The notes: generated from the sequence alone by a model not told the origin. A stretch of 64,000 nucleotides of DNA from Yponomeuta sedellus (GCA_934045075.1 OW203736.1:20379805-20443804); one strand, 5' to 3'. Positions 30,300 to 40,925 are shown, numbered from the stretch's first letter. Numbers and translations: made by a program.

Positions 30300-30364
30300 C
30301 AATGTACATTGCTCCACAGATCACCAAGTAGAAAGTCTCTGCTGCGCGATGCACATCTAATTAT

Positions 30365-30470
30365 TATTATCCTTTATTGTATACAAAGAAAAATATTGGT
30401 ACATGGGCGAGCTTATTTGTGTAAAAAATTCTTCCAGCCAAACAGATCAGTCGTAAGCAAAGAGGGTGGG
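30365..30470 (-). mobile_element. Retroposon 3' end (TTTATTG type)
   Basis: TATCCTTTATTGTATACAAAG, GGGCGAGCTTATTTGTG and ATTCTTCCAGCCAAACAG, related to 5883-5985. Confidence 0.5.
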
Positions 30471-30603
30471 GAATGATGTGTGCACACTAAAGAATTTTTA
30501 AAAATAATAAGAGGATGCATACACAAAAAAATAACGTAATAAAACACATAAAAATCACACCATAATGAACTAGATCACTTTTTTTATTATTAATATAATA
30601 TTG

Positions 30604-30778
30604 ATAACTAGATAACTTCTGACAGTGAGGCCCGCCACTGTCTTGCACTCCTCCACCAACCCGGACTTGGCCCCCGTGGTGGAGTATAGCCTAACCTTCA
30701 TGCGATGCAGAAAGAGACCCGTGCCCCAGCAGTGGGGTCATATAAGGGTTGATAACGATGATAACGAATACAATATTA
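30604..30778 (+). mobile_element. 5S-SINE 3' half
   Basis: GATAACTTCTGACAGTGAGG to GGTTGATAACGATGATAACG. The short frame across it is not a gene. Confidence 0.8.
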
Positions 30779-31435
30779 ATTTTCAGTGTGAAAGTCTAAG
30801 CAGTAACTACTTTATGTCTATCTGTTTGTTTTTAAATTTTACCTGTAAATTTTACCTTTTACCCGTAAATTGTATCTGTTTCTTCACCTTACATAAAATG
30901 AAAATAAAATAGATAGTTGTCATAGTTAACTAAGAATTGCAATTTTATGAAACGCTACCCTGGACGCAGTCAGATAGCGCTGTTACATAATAACCACAAA
31001 CTCTGCATATTTCATCCTTTGTCACATTAAAATAAGGTAGCAAATTCTCCTGCTGACAATTTCTACAAAAATCGAGACCTGATTAATTTGACCACTATGC
31101 ACACTAGGTTATGAACACGCTATTGCATTGTGCCGATATTAAATTAAGTTCACACTAAGAAAAAAGAAACAATACACAATTCACCCGTGGGTTTTGTCAC
31201 CACAACTTTTTTTCTCTTCCGTTCCCCAATCACGATATTTTTAGAAAAATATCCACATTAATCTAGCGTAGAATTTAGCTGTATTAATATCAACTCACAA
31301 TGTATCCACTGCAACGCGTAACGTAACGTAATTACGATGAAATATTTAAGAAAAAACCTTAACAATCACTATATAAGCGATTGTGTCGAAAATTAATTTT
31401 TTTTTAAATTTATTTTATTTTAAATCTTGTTTTAT
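30779..31435. other. No recognisable feature
   Basis: AT-rich; no repeat match or frame of interest. Confidence 0.5.
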
Positions 31436-31853
31436 CTGTCCTTAAGAAGTATGTGTACTCGTAGTGTTACTTTGAATGACAGGATACGCAATAGCCTGAT
31501 TAGAGAACGTACTGGACTGAAAGAGGATGTAGTGACTAGAATTGAGAAAGGAATGTTGCGTTGGTTTGGACATGTGGAGAGGATGAAGGAAGAAAGATTG
31601 ACGAAACAAATATATATTGCAAATGTGAGTGGAAGGGCTGGTAAGGGACGTCCCAGACGAACTTACATCGACCAAATAGGGGATGTATTAGCGAAGGGAA
31701 AGATAAAAAGTACCCGGAACCGGCGTGCGTGCATGCAACGACTTATGAACGTTGATGAAGCGAAGGTGATCTGTCAGGGTCGTGGCAAGTGGCAGTCCCT
31801 GGTCTCTGCCTACCCCTCTGGGATACAGGCGTGAGGTTATGTATGTATGTATG
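31436..31853 (+). pseudogene. LINE-M C-terminal fragment and tail
   Basis: The frame to the TGA at 31832-31834 reads LRWFGHVERMKEERLTKQIY, then GKGRPRRTYIDQIGDVL, RNRRACMQRL and WQSLVSAYPSGIQA. The LRWFGHVERM...GRPR order is the familiar C-terminal tail of insect endonuclease-reverse transcriptases. About 125 codons remain, so the copy is strongly 5'-truncated. It ends TTATGTATGTATGTATG, the tail that is expanded hundreds of bases long at 48664. Further fragments lie at 24367, 48887 and 54130. Confidence 0.8.
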
Positions 31854-32890
31854 TTTTATCTGTTTCATTTGTTTTAAAAGCTTAAACTTTGAGAAACCTA
31901 GCGTTACTAGTATGATTAAAGTAAAGGTAAAATTAATATTTGTAGAGAGTCTGTAACAGCTTTAATAAATTAGCGAAGAGCATTGACATAGACTTGATTA
32001 ATTCCTTGGTGGTTAGTCTGAAATCTAGACTTAATCCGATTTTTTTCACCCATTAATATCTATGCGTAGTATACATAAGTACAACATTATGTTAAAACAA
32101 GAAACATTGTAAAAATTTGTCTATAAATAGGTACTTACAATATTCTTTGGTATGTCCCATGTTTAAGTTATATCTAATCTGTTGCTTATGATTATGTTTA
32201 TCTGTTTGTCTTGCTATACTGTATTTATAAGTTAAGACTTGTAATTGGCTTTCTGTTTCCTATGTTGCTGTTGTTCTGTTATATTGTGCAGTTAGTCTTC
32301 TTCAAAAAAAAAAAGGATAAATAAAAAAATCCTTGAACATTATCTTATCTATATAAGACGGTGATTAAAAGGAAATTTATCTAAAGCACTGTCAAGAAAT
32401 AAAAGACGCGAAAGGCGAAGTTTCTTAGCCGATGCTTCCTTTTAAAATGAAACCCCTCGTTACAGGAAGCTCGTTGAGATATGGACAAAGGAAGTAAATT
32501 TTTTAATTCATCTAAAAACCATCTAAAACTTGAGAAATCTTTTACATGATTATAACCTTCATGTAAGTTTGTAGCAATCAACTCCACTTACTTATTCAAG
32601 AACAGTACTCACAAAATATACAAAATACGAAGAGGACCACAAAAGAACGAATAGGCAAGTACAAATTTAAGGAACCACATTTTTGGAACTGGAAAACACA
32701 ATCTGATTAAAGGCTCAGCTTACAAAAACATGTTGTAAAAATGAAGGCGCATCATGAAGACCAAAAACACATTAATAATTAAAATGAACCTTTGGTAAAA
32801 GCGTACAAAATGTAATCTGAAATTAAAAGGCGGCTTTGAAATAAATCACGTAAATACGTATTGAAAAGGAAGTGCTTACCATAGAAGAAT
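31854..32890. other. No recognisable feature
   Basis: About 1 kb of AT-rich sequence, low in repeats. Nothing supported. Confidence 0.45.
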
Positions 32891-33345
32891 CTCAGAAGAG
32901 ATTCATAATTAAAATCGTATCATTTCTCGTCCGGCACCGTCGCAAATTCTTCTTTGGAAAAAGAGAAAAAAAAAACAAATCACTCAACTGGCCGTCCGTA
33001 TCGCCATTAGGCGCACTGAGGAAATAAAAAGGAAAAAATCCGGCACACACTGTCACATCACTTTGAAAAACGAACTTTATTTCCCTCGGAGTCGATTTTC
33101 GAACGACACTAGCGGGCGTCGCGATGTCTGGACCGCATGTGAAATGAGAACCGGATCGGTCCGGTGCGGCCCGCCCGCCACCGCGCAAGTCCCAAAACCA
33201 TGGCACTCCGTTTTCGCCATAAAAATATTTTACGCTCGCCACCGAGCATATTGCGCAATGCATAAATTGTTTGGCATACAAGACATGCAAGCATGTGAAC
33301 GTCCTAAGATTGGAATGTAAATAATTTCGTCGCTTTGATCTCACT
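32891..33345. other. CpG-rich low-repeat patch, possible promoter or exon
   Basis: Between about 33080 and 33260 the sequence is unusually GC- and CG-rich (CTAGCGGGCGTCGCGATG, CCGGATCGGTCCGGTGCG, CGCCACCGAGCATATTGCGC) in an AT-rich window and matches none of the repeats here. Open frames exist on both strands (150 codons on minus), but none shows a domain, so coding is not claimed. Confidence 0.3.
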
Positions 33346-33827
33346 TTAGTAGCTCGGTAAATAAATTCTTCAGGGAAATATCTGAAGGGTTTTAGGGGAA
33401 GAAGCTTTGATGAGTAACGGGTCCTTTTTTCAGATCGAGATTTATTCGCTGTTTGGTAACTAAATCGGTGCTGACTTGAGCTTTAGTGAGGCTATTAATA
33501 TAAATTCAGGTGGAATGAAATCCAGGAAACTGAGATAAAAGTACGCGTACCTACTTACCAAGGAGAGCAAAAAATTTCGTACCGGAATTTAATTATTTTT
33601 TTCTACCTAACCTCTTTTTTGTCTTTGATTCTTACAATATTAAATGTTACGTGCAAGTTGTGACGTCATAATTTGAAACCGCATTGTATGGCGTATTTTT
33701 GTACCACGTGTCTATATCGACTTTTCCACAGGTTACATGAAAAGTAATATTTGTAGAAAAAATAAACACCGCAGTTAGTTAAACTTTAAATTTCCGCACA
33801 ATCGGCCCATTGTTCGTAGAACGCGCT

Positions 33828-33985
33828 GAGGTACGTCTTCAGACACTAGGGTTTCCTCACGATGTTTTCCTTCACTCGAAAACTGTGAAGTGGTGGTAGC
33901 AGTACCACTTCACAGTGCTACTATAACTGCAGAAATGTACATAACTTAAAAAACAAAGTCATTGGCACACGGCGGGATTTGAAAC
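33828..33985 (-). mobile_element. tSINE-B fragment with internal palindrome
   Basis: GGGTTTCCTCACGATGTTTTC, then ACTGTGAAGTGGT mirrored by ACCACTTCACAGT, then TACTATAACTGCAGAAATGT and a head remnant CACACGGCGGGATTTGAA. Confidence 0.6.
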
Positions 33986-34237
33986 TAATATAATATTTCC
34001 ATTTAAATATGTACAATGAAGTGTTATCTGTCTACCTATCTATAAAATATACACCACGGGTACTTATTTCCTAACAGGATCTCTCCAAATACATTTAAAA
34101 AAAATCAATGCAAGTTCACCTTAAATCTACTACGAGTAACTGAGTGAAATTCCTATCTTTAGGTAAGATAGGACGTTTATTCTATAACACAGTTCAAATT
34201 ATTATGTACTGAAAATCATTATCATTAATTATTAATC

Positions 34238-34400
34238 ATTATTAATTACCACGCTTGCCCACCGCGGATCGGTAAATTAAAGCGTCGAGATATTTGAAGA
34301 GCTCAGGCACTCAGGTGCTCTCACGACGTTTTTCTTCTCCGTATGCGAGTGGTTTTGCTTCGATAACTTCACAAATGCGCATGCACACGTATGCTAACAT
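34238..34400 (-). mobile_element. tSINE-B fragment
   Basis: ATTACCACGCTTGCCCACCG, GGATCGGTAAATTAAAGCG, GGTGCTCTCACGACG and TTTTGCTTCGATAACTTCAC. Confidence 0.6.
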
Positions 34401-34494
34401 AAATTACACACATTTAAGCACATTTAAGCATTAAGCACATAGAGACCCAGTTTGTCAACGAATACGCACACACATAGACGCACTCTCATCTTGA

Positions 34495-34600
34495 CACATG
34501 CACACATGCACACACACACACACGCACACAAACACATACACACACATATATACACACATACATACATACATGCATACACTCACACACACACAAACTACTA
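34495..34600. repeat. Compound (CA)n/(CATA)n microsatellite
   Basis: CACACACACACACACGCACAC runs into ATACATACATACATGCATAC and back to CA repeats. The His/Thr-rich frame over it is an artefact. Confidence 0.85.
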
Positions 34601-34948
34601 CAGCTAAGTTTTTGTTTTATTACTTAAAGATTCTCGTGTTACTAATTTGCATGCTTAGTAACACAAATTCATTGTTATTAAATTTCCCGGTAACACATTT
34701 TTTCTTTTTTCATTTTATCTGTTTTGTCAGTAGCAATAGAGACTCTCTGAAACTTTTATGTAAGCTAAACGTAGTCGAGCGCCTGCGATACAGGATTTCC
34801 TAGTGCAGGGCTCAATGCTAATCTTATGTTGTTTTCCGTAATCTGAAATAAATGTTTTGTATTTGTATTTTGTATTTGTATTAATATAGTACCTAAAATG
34901 TTTACCATACACAATTTTAGAACAAGTTAACCCGTTAGCAAGTTAACC

Positions 34949-35233
34949 CGAAGTGCTCGTGGCCTAGGCGAACCGAGTGATTGGAATCAATCACTTGAGT
35001 TAAGCAACAACAGGCGCGGTCAGGTACGGGATGGGTGACCGTCCCGTGACTACCGCTAGTGGCATTTTTCCGAGCATGGACGCGCTAAGCCGTTGGTGCA
35101 GGCCCGCCACTGTCTTACAATCCTCCACCAACCCGGACTTGGCCCCCGTGGTGGAGAATGGCGTAAAGTTCCTGTGATGCAGGAGGAGACCCGTGCCCGA
35201 GCATTGGGGACATACAAGGGTTGATAACAAACC
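34949..35233 (+). mobile_element. 5S-SINE with internal deletion
   Basis: GTGCTCGTGGCCTAGGCGAA, TTAAGCAACAACAGGCGCGG, GATGGGTGACCGTCCCGTG, then a jump from GCCGTTGGTGC to AGGCCCGCCACTGTC and on to GGGTTGATAAC. The 5S-like head is well preserved. Confidence 0.85.
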
Positions 35234-35545
35234 TGTAAACGGGCAGAGTAAAGCCCACCATTCACTACACGCACCGCGAGCCGAGCCCCAAGTTGCACGC
35301 AGTCGTGGACAAATCTGTCATCTCTCTCCAGACGACGAGCGCCGCGCCAAGTCGTGAGCCGCGCACCGACCCGAGAAGTAATACATTCACACGCAGATTT
35401 GTGTGCGGACTTGTCGCCAGCGATGGGCGCGCCTGTGAATGGCAGCCTTTAGTGTATATTTTTTATCATTTGTTTTGGACTTTACGTGAAAGTCATAAGG
35501 TCAATTTAAGTTGTTATGCGAGTACCTGGTAAAGAGTTAACTGAG
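35234..35545. other. CpG-rich patch, possible promoter or first exon
   Basis: ACGCACCGCGAGCCGAGCCC, GACGACGAGCGCCGCGCC and GCCAGCGATGGGCGCGCC give a GC-rich block of about 220 bp right after the 5S-SINE tail. A short frame (35293-35532) crosses it without a recognisable domain. A GGTAAAGAG near 35529 could be a splice donor. Only the composition is seen; a role is inference. Confidence 0.3.
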
Positions 35546-35639
35546 ACACGGACTTCACACGAATTTTCACTTAAAATAAAGTTTGGATTCTGAAAAAAAA
35601 ACAAATGTCAAAATTAAAACAAACTACGATAACTCAAAC

Positions 35640-35732
35640 AAACCTCTGCCAACAAACTGTTATGCAGTTTGGCAGAAACCAACTTCTGTATTTTTTTGTA
35701 TTTTTATTTGAAAAAATGTTTTAAAAAAAAAA
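35640..35732 (+). repeat. Repeat V copy
   Basis: CTGCCAACAAACTGTTATGC, AGTTTGGCAGAAACCAACTT and TTTTTTTGTATTTTTATTTG. The first part folds into a TGCCAA/TTGGCA hairpin. Confidence 0.65.
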
Positions 35733-35972
35733 AGCACAAAAGAATAATAATGTTCTAGTTAGGTAGGTACCTTTTTAGTTTAATAAAGTCTAGTTTAATC
35801 AAGTTTAGTTTAATCAAGTTTAGTTTAATCAAGCCTGCAGAGTGTACCGCTATAATAATATGTGTGAGTATATGTATTTGAGTTAGTGTGTGTGTGCCTG
35901 CTTTAATTAAAGTTAGTAGTTTTTTGTACGTACTAACTTTGGCCAACTAACAGCTGATAAAAGTACATAGTT

Positions 35973-36155
35973 ATACTATTTTTATTTTTATAGCACTAAC
36001 CCGTGCTAAGGAACAAATTTAAAAACCTATTTAGAGGCTAAAAATTTCACCCATGCCGGGATTCGAACCCGCAACCTCTGGCACGGATAGCCAGAGGTTG
36101 CGGGTTCGAATCCCGGCATGGGTGAAATTTTTAGCCTCTAAATAGGTTTTTAAAG
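35973..36155. mobile_element. tRNA-foldback with a perfect 62-bp hairpin
   Basis: Arms 36020-36081 and 36091-36152 are exact reverse complements around the 9-bp loop CACGGATAG. Each arm has the B box GGTTCGAATCCC and ends ACCTATTTAGAGGC or its complement. The outer TTATTTTTATAGCACTAACC is present on the left only. Exact arms over 62 bp imply recent formation or repair by conversion. Confidence 0.9.
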
Positions 36156-36251
36156 TACATAGTTTACGAAAAACCTGGGGTATAGTAACGTAATTCAGTA
36201 GAGTACACAAAAAATGTGTTATCGTCCTGTATTGTATTTTATAGTGATGTT

Positions 36252-36254
<3 letters not shown>

Positions 36255-36286
<32 letters not shown>
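36255..36286. repeat. (TA)n microsatellite
   Basis: About 14 TA units immediately upstream of repeat K. Confidence 0.9.
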
Positions 36287-36289
<3 letters not shown>

Positions 36290-36440
36290 GGAAGGTTGTC
36301 TTTTTCCTTTTTTTTTTTGCACGCCTGCCAAGTTTTCGTTCTACCTCCTGCGGTTGACTGGTGGAAAATGCTTATGGCATTAAGTTCGCCGCATTGTACA
36401 ATTTTATGGTGCAATAAAGTATTAATAATAATAATAATAT
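36287..36440 (+). mobile_element. Repeat K, retroposon 3' end
   Basis: GGAAGGTTGTCTTTTTCC, GCACGCCTGCCAAGTTTTCG, TACCTCCTGCGGTTGACTGG, TGGTGCAATAAAGTATTAAT and a TAA-type tail. The second copy is 58167-58335 in reverse. The AATAAA signal and tail point to a LINE 3' UTR. Confidence 0.7.
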
Positions 36441-37084
36441 TGCTTCTACTTACAATTATGCGCTTTTTAGTTCACATTAAATTAGATTTTCTTTCATTTT
36501 GTGTCAATTTCTTTTAAATAAATTGGAATTGGTATGTACTCACTAACAAAAATTTTTTTTTACTTTTCTAAGCTTTTTAAAGCAAACGTTCAGATTACCG
36601 GTGCTCCAAAAGTGATTGAAGGTATTTTCCCCGACCTCCCCTTTCCTATTACTTTTATATAAGGGCTACAGTTAAAACCACTTCAGGAAATATTGCCGCG
36701 CATTCCGTTTACAAATGGCACAGAAGTTGACATAAAAGGGCAGCCAAAAACGCGGGAATCATGAAATTTTTATTCCAGCAGGTTAACTCATTAGCTAAGT
36801 ATTTTCTTAAATTGATGGTGGGTGTTGGTGGATTCCTGGCCAGATTCATAATGTGAATATCTGACTAAGTCAAGCAACGCTATCTTTGCAACAGGCAAAA
36901 ATTTATTTAAGTCGGGTCTAATCGCGATTTTTTTTGTCTAAAACGTATTTACTTTAATGTTCCAATCAATATTAAACTATGTATAGGCATCACAAGCGAT
37001 TAATAAATTCAAAAAATTGGCTACCCTTAAATCAAAGTAGGTTTCATTATCTGAGCCTTTTGTGAAAGATTTTTATAATAGCAT
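36441..37084. other. No recognisable feature
   Basis: AT-rich sequence; nothing supported. Confidence 0.5.
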
Positions 37085-37220
37085 TTTTTTTTACAATTGG
37101 TAGTGTGAGACGAGCAACCGACGACGCGAGCTCCGTCTCTGCTTACCATGATTAAGCTCTGCGAATCGGAGCGAAACCTGGTCGGACTCTTCCGATATAA
37201 CAACACCCGTAAGTAGATCC
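37085..37220 (-). repeat. Repeat S copy
   Basis: On minus: GGAAGAGTCCGACCAGGTTT, CGCTCCGATTCGCAGAG, TTAATCATGGTAAGCAGAGA. It resembles 50100-50140 plus 50550-50648 on plus. The family is unknown. Confidence 0.55.
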
Positions 37221-37984
37221 GGACTAAAAGTCTACAATTGGAGTAACTTGATGAGTTGTCGGTTTGCTCCACTTAATGCACGCAGGCTAAATCTCCTAGT
37301 TGAATAGTGTACGAAAAAGTATATTTAATGCATCTTCAGGATCCGTGGATAGGTGAACTAAGTACACTATCAACAGATCAGCTGCAGCAGCTGTTGATCC
37401 CATGATAAAAGTTATTTTTATTGCTGGTTTTCTGGTGTTCTAGCATAGTGGTTAGTTAAAATTCTTAGATATAAACATTTACAGCATTGTTTTTAGGTTT
37501 ATTTTAAAAAAAAGTAGAAATCGAAGTTTTTGCCCCTTTTTTTTCAAAATAAATAAATAGTAAAATAAAATTTGAGAGCGTTGTGAGCCTATCATAGTTC
37601 TGAGTTAACTCTCTTGTAATAGATATACTGTGAAGAAATTAAAGAGTTGACAGAGCGTCCTAGTAACGGCGCAAATTAATTTTAATAAAATATCAATTTA
37701 TTTTGTCTTCTTGCAATTAATTTGTGGTGGCTTTTTAGAGGTTTCACTAAGCGTCGTAATTGTTATAGTAGAGTTTTCATACCGATCTCAAAAGATATAT
37801 CAAATTAGTCACACTTAAAAGTGCTAGCTAAAAGATAAGATAAGAAATATTTTTTTGATAAACAAAACACACATTAAAACAGTTGGGTGAAATTAACTCT
37901 AAAACACAAAAAAAACTCGTACACAAAATACCCTTTAAAACAAGCTACACATACTGGACACCAAAACTAACTACTTATTAAATA
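37221..37984. other. No recognisable feature
   Basis: AT-rich; a small hairpin around TCAGCTGCAGCAGCTG at 37378-37393 is the only structure noted. Confidence 0.45.
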
Positions 37985-38145
37985 CTGCCACGTTGGTCTA
38001 GCGATACCGCGTCTGGTTACCATGCCGGAGGTCGTTGGTTCGATTCCTACCGGGGACCGCCGCACATTTATACAAAAGGCATCAGCATTGGTATATCACC
38101 ATGTTTGTGACGAAAGAAAATCTTAGTTTGGGACCAGAACAAGTG
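37985..38145 (+). mobile_element. tRNA-headed SINE
   Basis: CCACGTTGGTCTAGCGATACC (A box) and GTTGGTTCGATTCCTACC (B box), then CATCAGCATTGGTATATCAC, CATGTTTGTGACG and TTTGGGACCAG. The end of the body is shared with 62163-62352. The B-stem mismatches rule out a working tRNA. Confidence 0.7.
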
Positions 38146-38264
38146 ATTGAGTTGTATGGAAAATATTTATTTAATTAAAAAAATATAAATTGGTTGATGG
38201 ATAATTAAAAACCTATTTAAAATTTTATTATTTTATTTATTAAAATTAATAAAATGTATTTTAA

Positions 38265-38328
38265 AAACGTTCTTGTGGGCCTACGCTCAGGGCCACAAGA
38301 ACGTTGTGGCCTGAGCGTTACAAGAACG
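38265..38328. repeat. Hairpin with AACGTTCTTGTGG arms
   Basis: AACGTTCTTGTGGGCC faces GGCCACAAGAACGTT, and a further GAGCGTTACAAGAACGT copy follows. No family was recognised. Confidence 0.6.
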
Positions 38329-38397
38329 TACATGTACCCATATATGCTCAAAAATGCTAATGAAGTCCTGGCGTCTTCAATTCGTCGATATCGATCG

Positions 38398-38448
38398 ATA
38401 TCAACCCTTGTTTGTCCCCACTGCTGAGGCACGGGTCTGTTTTCATTC
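38398..38448 (-). mobile_element. 5S-SINE tail fragment
   Basis: ATATCAACCCTTGTTTGTCC and CACTGCTGAGGCACGGGTC. Confidence 0.65.
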
Positions 38449-38478
38449 ATGTATAATTTTATTTTCTTTTTTTATATA

Positions 38479-39250
38479 CAGGGCGTCCCAAAGTTATGGG
38501 TCATGAAGGGACAGTACCTTAAATATCGTAGATAGGGTATTTTGCTGAAAGAAGACTTTATGTTATTTTTAAAAGATAGTAATTCTGCATTCAAAGATTT
38601 TCTAAAAATTACTTGCCTTGTCTGGGAATCGAACCGACTTAAATTTTAAAAAAAAACACCCCTACTTTTATGATGCCAATCGAAAAAATGGTTAAAAACT
38701 AATAACTCTTTTTAAGTAACATAGTATTTTAAAAGAAAGGAACAGCGAGAAATTAATCATTTTAATCATATTAAAAACATAGTGAAACTGCCGTAGTCAA
38801 TGAAGTGGGTATTTTTTTGTAAATTAATTAATTAAATGCTCAAAATGTGATCCCTCTTGTCTTACGCAAATCGTCAATCTTTTAATGAGTCTGCTGCCTG
38901 TTGATTTTCATTTTCAATTTTCAACTCAATTGACTACGGCAGTTTCATGTATGTTTTTAATTTGATTAAAATGATTAATTTCACGCTGTTCCTTTCTTTT
39001 AAAATACTATGTTACTTAAGAAGAGTTATTAGTTTTTGGCCATTTTTTCGATTGTCATCATAAAAATAGGGGTGATTTTTTTAAATTTAAGTCGGTTCGA
39101 TTCCCAGACAAGGCAAGTAATTTTTAGAAAATCTTTGAATACAGAATTACTATCTTTTAAAAATAACATAAAGTCTTCTTTCAGCGAAATACCCTATCTA
39201 CGATATTTAAGGTACTTTCCCTTCATGGCCCATAACTTTGGGACGCCCTG
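38479..39250 (-). mobile_element. Tc1/mariner-type element with over 300-bp inverted arms
   Basis: The ends CAGGGCGTCCCAAAGTTATG and reverse complement are flanked by TA (38477-38478, 39251-39252). Arms of about 310 bp (38479-38790 and 38940-39250) mirror each other, with GAAAGAAGACTTTATGTTAT and AAACATAGTGAAACTGCCGT-like blocks. The centre encodes the end of a transposase on minus. A one-armed derivative is at 25047. Confidence 0.85.
38824..38898 (-). pseudogene. Tc1/mariner-type transposase C-terminal relic
   Basis: The minus frame reads GSRLIKRLTICVRQEGSHFE then HLIN and stops at 38824-38826. A C-terminus of the form RL..C....G.HFEHL is known from DD34D/DD37D Tc1/mariner-related transposases. 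Only about 24 codons remain, so it is a relic that shows which superfamily supplied the arms. Confidence 0.65.
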
Positions 39251-39252
39251 TA

Positions 39253-39734
39253 TATTTAGTTTTTGCAGTTTATTTATTTCATCCATAGTTAGGTAGATTA
39301 TTTAACAGTTATGTATTCTATTTTGTACACATATGCTAGAAGAAATCTCTTTCAGAGATAACCACGATCGCCTTTGTACATGTTATTTCTTAAGCAATGT
39401 CCTGTTGAAATGTTTCATGTGCAAAGTATAATATTAAGGAAATATAAAGAACGTATATTTAAATGATTTATTATCGTCTTTTTACTATTGTAGCATCATT
39501 TATATGATTACGCCTACATATCTCAATGTCTATCGAACGTTGTTCGAATGAATTAAAAGCAGACTACAGAACCATTCGTTATTTATTTTCCAATTTCACA
39601 GCAGAAATCTGAATTAACAAACAGAAAAATTGTTCTCGAATAAAAAATAAAAACAAAGGTGAAGTCTGCATGTGATAAATACTATTTGCATATGAAAATA
39701 GTAAAACGGTTGCACTGTGGAATTACGTGCGTTC
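39253..39734. other. No recognisable feature
   Basis: AT-rich; nothing supported. Confidence 0.5.
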
Positions 39735-40075
39735 GTTCTCAACCCTTGTATGTCCCCACTGCTGGGGCACGGGTCTCTTCCTGCATCGCAGGAAGGTTAG
39801 GCCAACTCCACCACGGGGGCCGTGTTGGTGGAGGATTGTAAGACAATATCGGGTCTTACTGTCAGAAGTTATCAAGCCGCCCATAAGGCCTCTGACATGG
39901 CTTAGCGACTGCATTTACATGACAGCCGGCACCAACGGCTTAGCGTGCTTTGTGGAGCTCGGAAGCGCTCAGAAAAAAGCTCCTAGCGGTAGTCACCAGT
40001 ACACCTGACCGCGCCTGTTGTTGCTTAACTCAAGTGATTGATTCCAATCACTCGGTTCGCCTAGGCCACGAGCGC
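39735..40075 (-). mobile_element. 5S-SINE, nearly complete
   Basis: On minus: TCGTGGCCTAGGCGAACCG, TTAAGCAACAACAGGCGCGG, CGCTAGGAGC, CGTTGGTGCCGGCTGTCATG, GTCAGAGGCCTTATGGGCGG and CAAGGGTTGAGAAC. About 20 bp around the GGATGGGTGACC block are lost. Confidence 0.85.
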
Positions 40076-40391
40076 ATCGTTAACATTACATGTGTTAGCA
40101 ATCATTTAATAAAAATTGTGTAAGGGCAATAAAATAACCAATTAAAAGACTTTTAGGAAAGTAATCAGCATCAGCATACTGCTGAGTCAGTTGCCATTTA
40201 TAGCAGCAGGGACACGCCGTGACCTTTCGTTTTTCTTCTTTGTTTTTTGTGAATGTGATGTTTAGTAATATGTTTTAAGTTTGTTTTGTTACTGTGGCGT
40301 GTGCACTGTTTCTACAATGAATGTTTTTCTTCTTTTTTCTTCTAATGAAAACTCAGTGGCAAATTCCGTAGCATTAATAAAATATTAAGTA
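40076..40391. other. No firm assignment
   Basis: A GCATCAGCATACTGCTGAG stretch and GCCGTGACCTTTCGTTTTTC suggest an unclassified retroposon 3' end, without further support. Confidence 0.3.
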
Positions 40392-40572
40392 CTAGCTGAC
40401 CCAGCGAACTTCGTACCGCCTACCAGTCGATTCTTTATTTTTTTTTCTCTCCGTAAGAACCATCCTCGTACTGTAAGGAATATTCCAAAAAAAGAATCAG
40501 CGAAATCGATTCAGTTGCTCTCGAGATTTGCGCTTACCAACACATTCGGCGATTCCTTTTTTATATTATAGA
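40392..40572 (-). mobile_element. Short non-autonomous Helitron
   Basis: On minus it starts TCTATAATATAAAAAAGG and ends GAAGTTCGCTGGGTCAGCTAG followed by T. The TC start and CTAG end with a preceding hairpin-like GCGAA..TTCGC are Helitron marks. It is the same family as 63119-63307. Confidence 0.75.
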
Positions 40573-40587
40573 ATTACGCATTTTTTA

Positions 40588-40925
40588 AAAACCTATATAG
40601 AGGCTAAAAATTCCACCCATGCCGGGATTCGAACCCGCAACCTCTGGCTATCCGTGCCAGCGCTCTAACAATTGAGCCAATGGGCGACTCACCGGCATCA
40701 GTGAAATTTCGATTGTCGCTGCCTGTACGTAATACAGAGAATAGTGTCAAGAGGTTCGAAATTTCACTGATGCCGGTGAGTCGCCCATTGGCTCAATTGG
40801 TAGAGCGCTGGCACGGATAGCCAGAGGTTGCGGGTTCGAATCCCGGCATGGGTGAAATTTTTAGCCTCTAAATAGGTTTTTAAATTTGTCCTTAGCACGG
40901 GTTAGCGCATTAAAAAAAATAGTAT
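40588..40925. mobile_element. tRNA-foldback, two head-to-head tRNA-like units
   Basis: A minus-strand tRNA-like unit (40588-40712) faces a plus-strand unit (40760-40925). The arms match from ACCTATATAGAGGC through CCCATTGGCTCAATTG. The would-be cloverleaf has an extra base between T stem and acceptor and C33, so it is not a functional tRNA pair. Confidence 0.85.

Noticed and set aside
32892..33344. 150-codon minus frame
   Set aside because: Composition-driven open frame in a GC-rich patch; no domain, and a second frame lies opposite. Kept only as a possible regulatory or exon region.
37985..38060. Possible tRNA gene (GTTGGTTCGATTCC B box)
   Set aside because: The stems are mismatched and it is followed by a SINE body shared with other copies.
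40760..40860. Possible functional tRNA gene with GGA anticodon
   Set aside because: Position 33 is C rather than T, the acceptor and T stem are out of register by one base, tRNA-Ser would need a long variable arm, and many copies exist within foldbacks.
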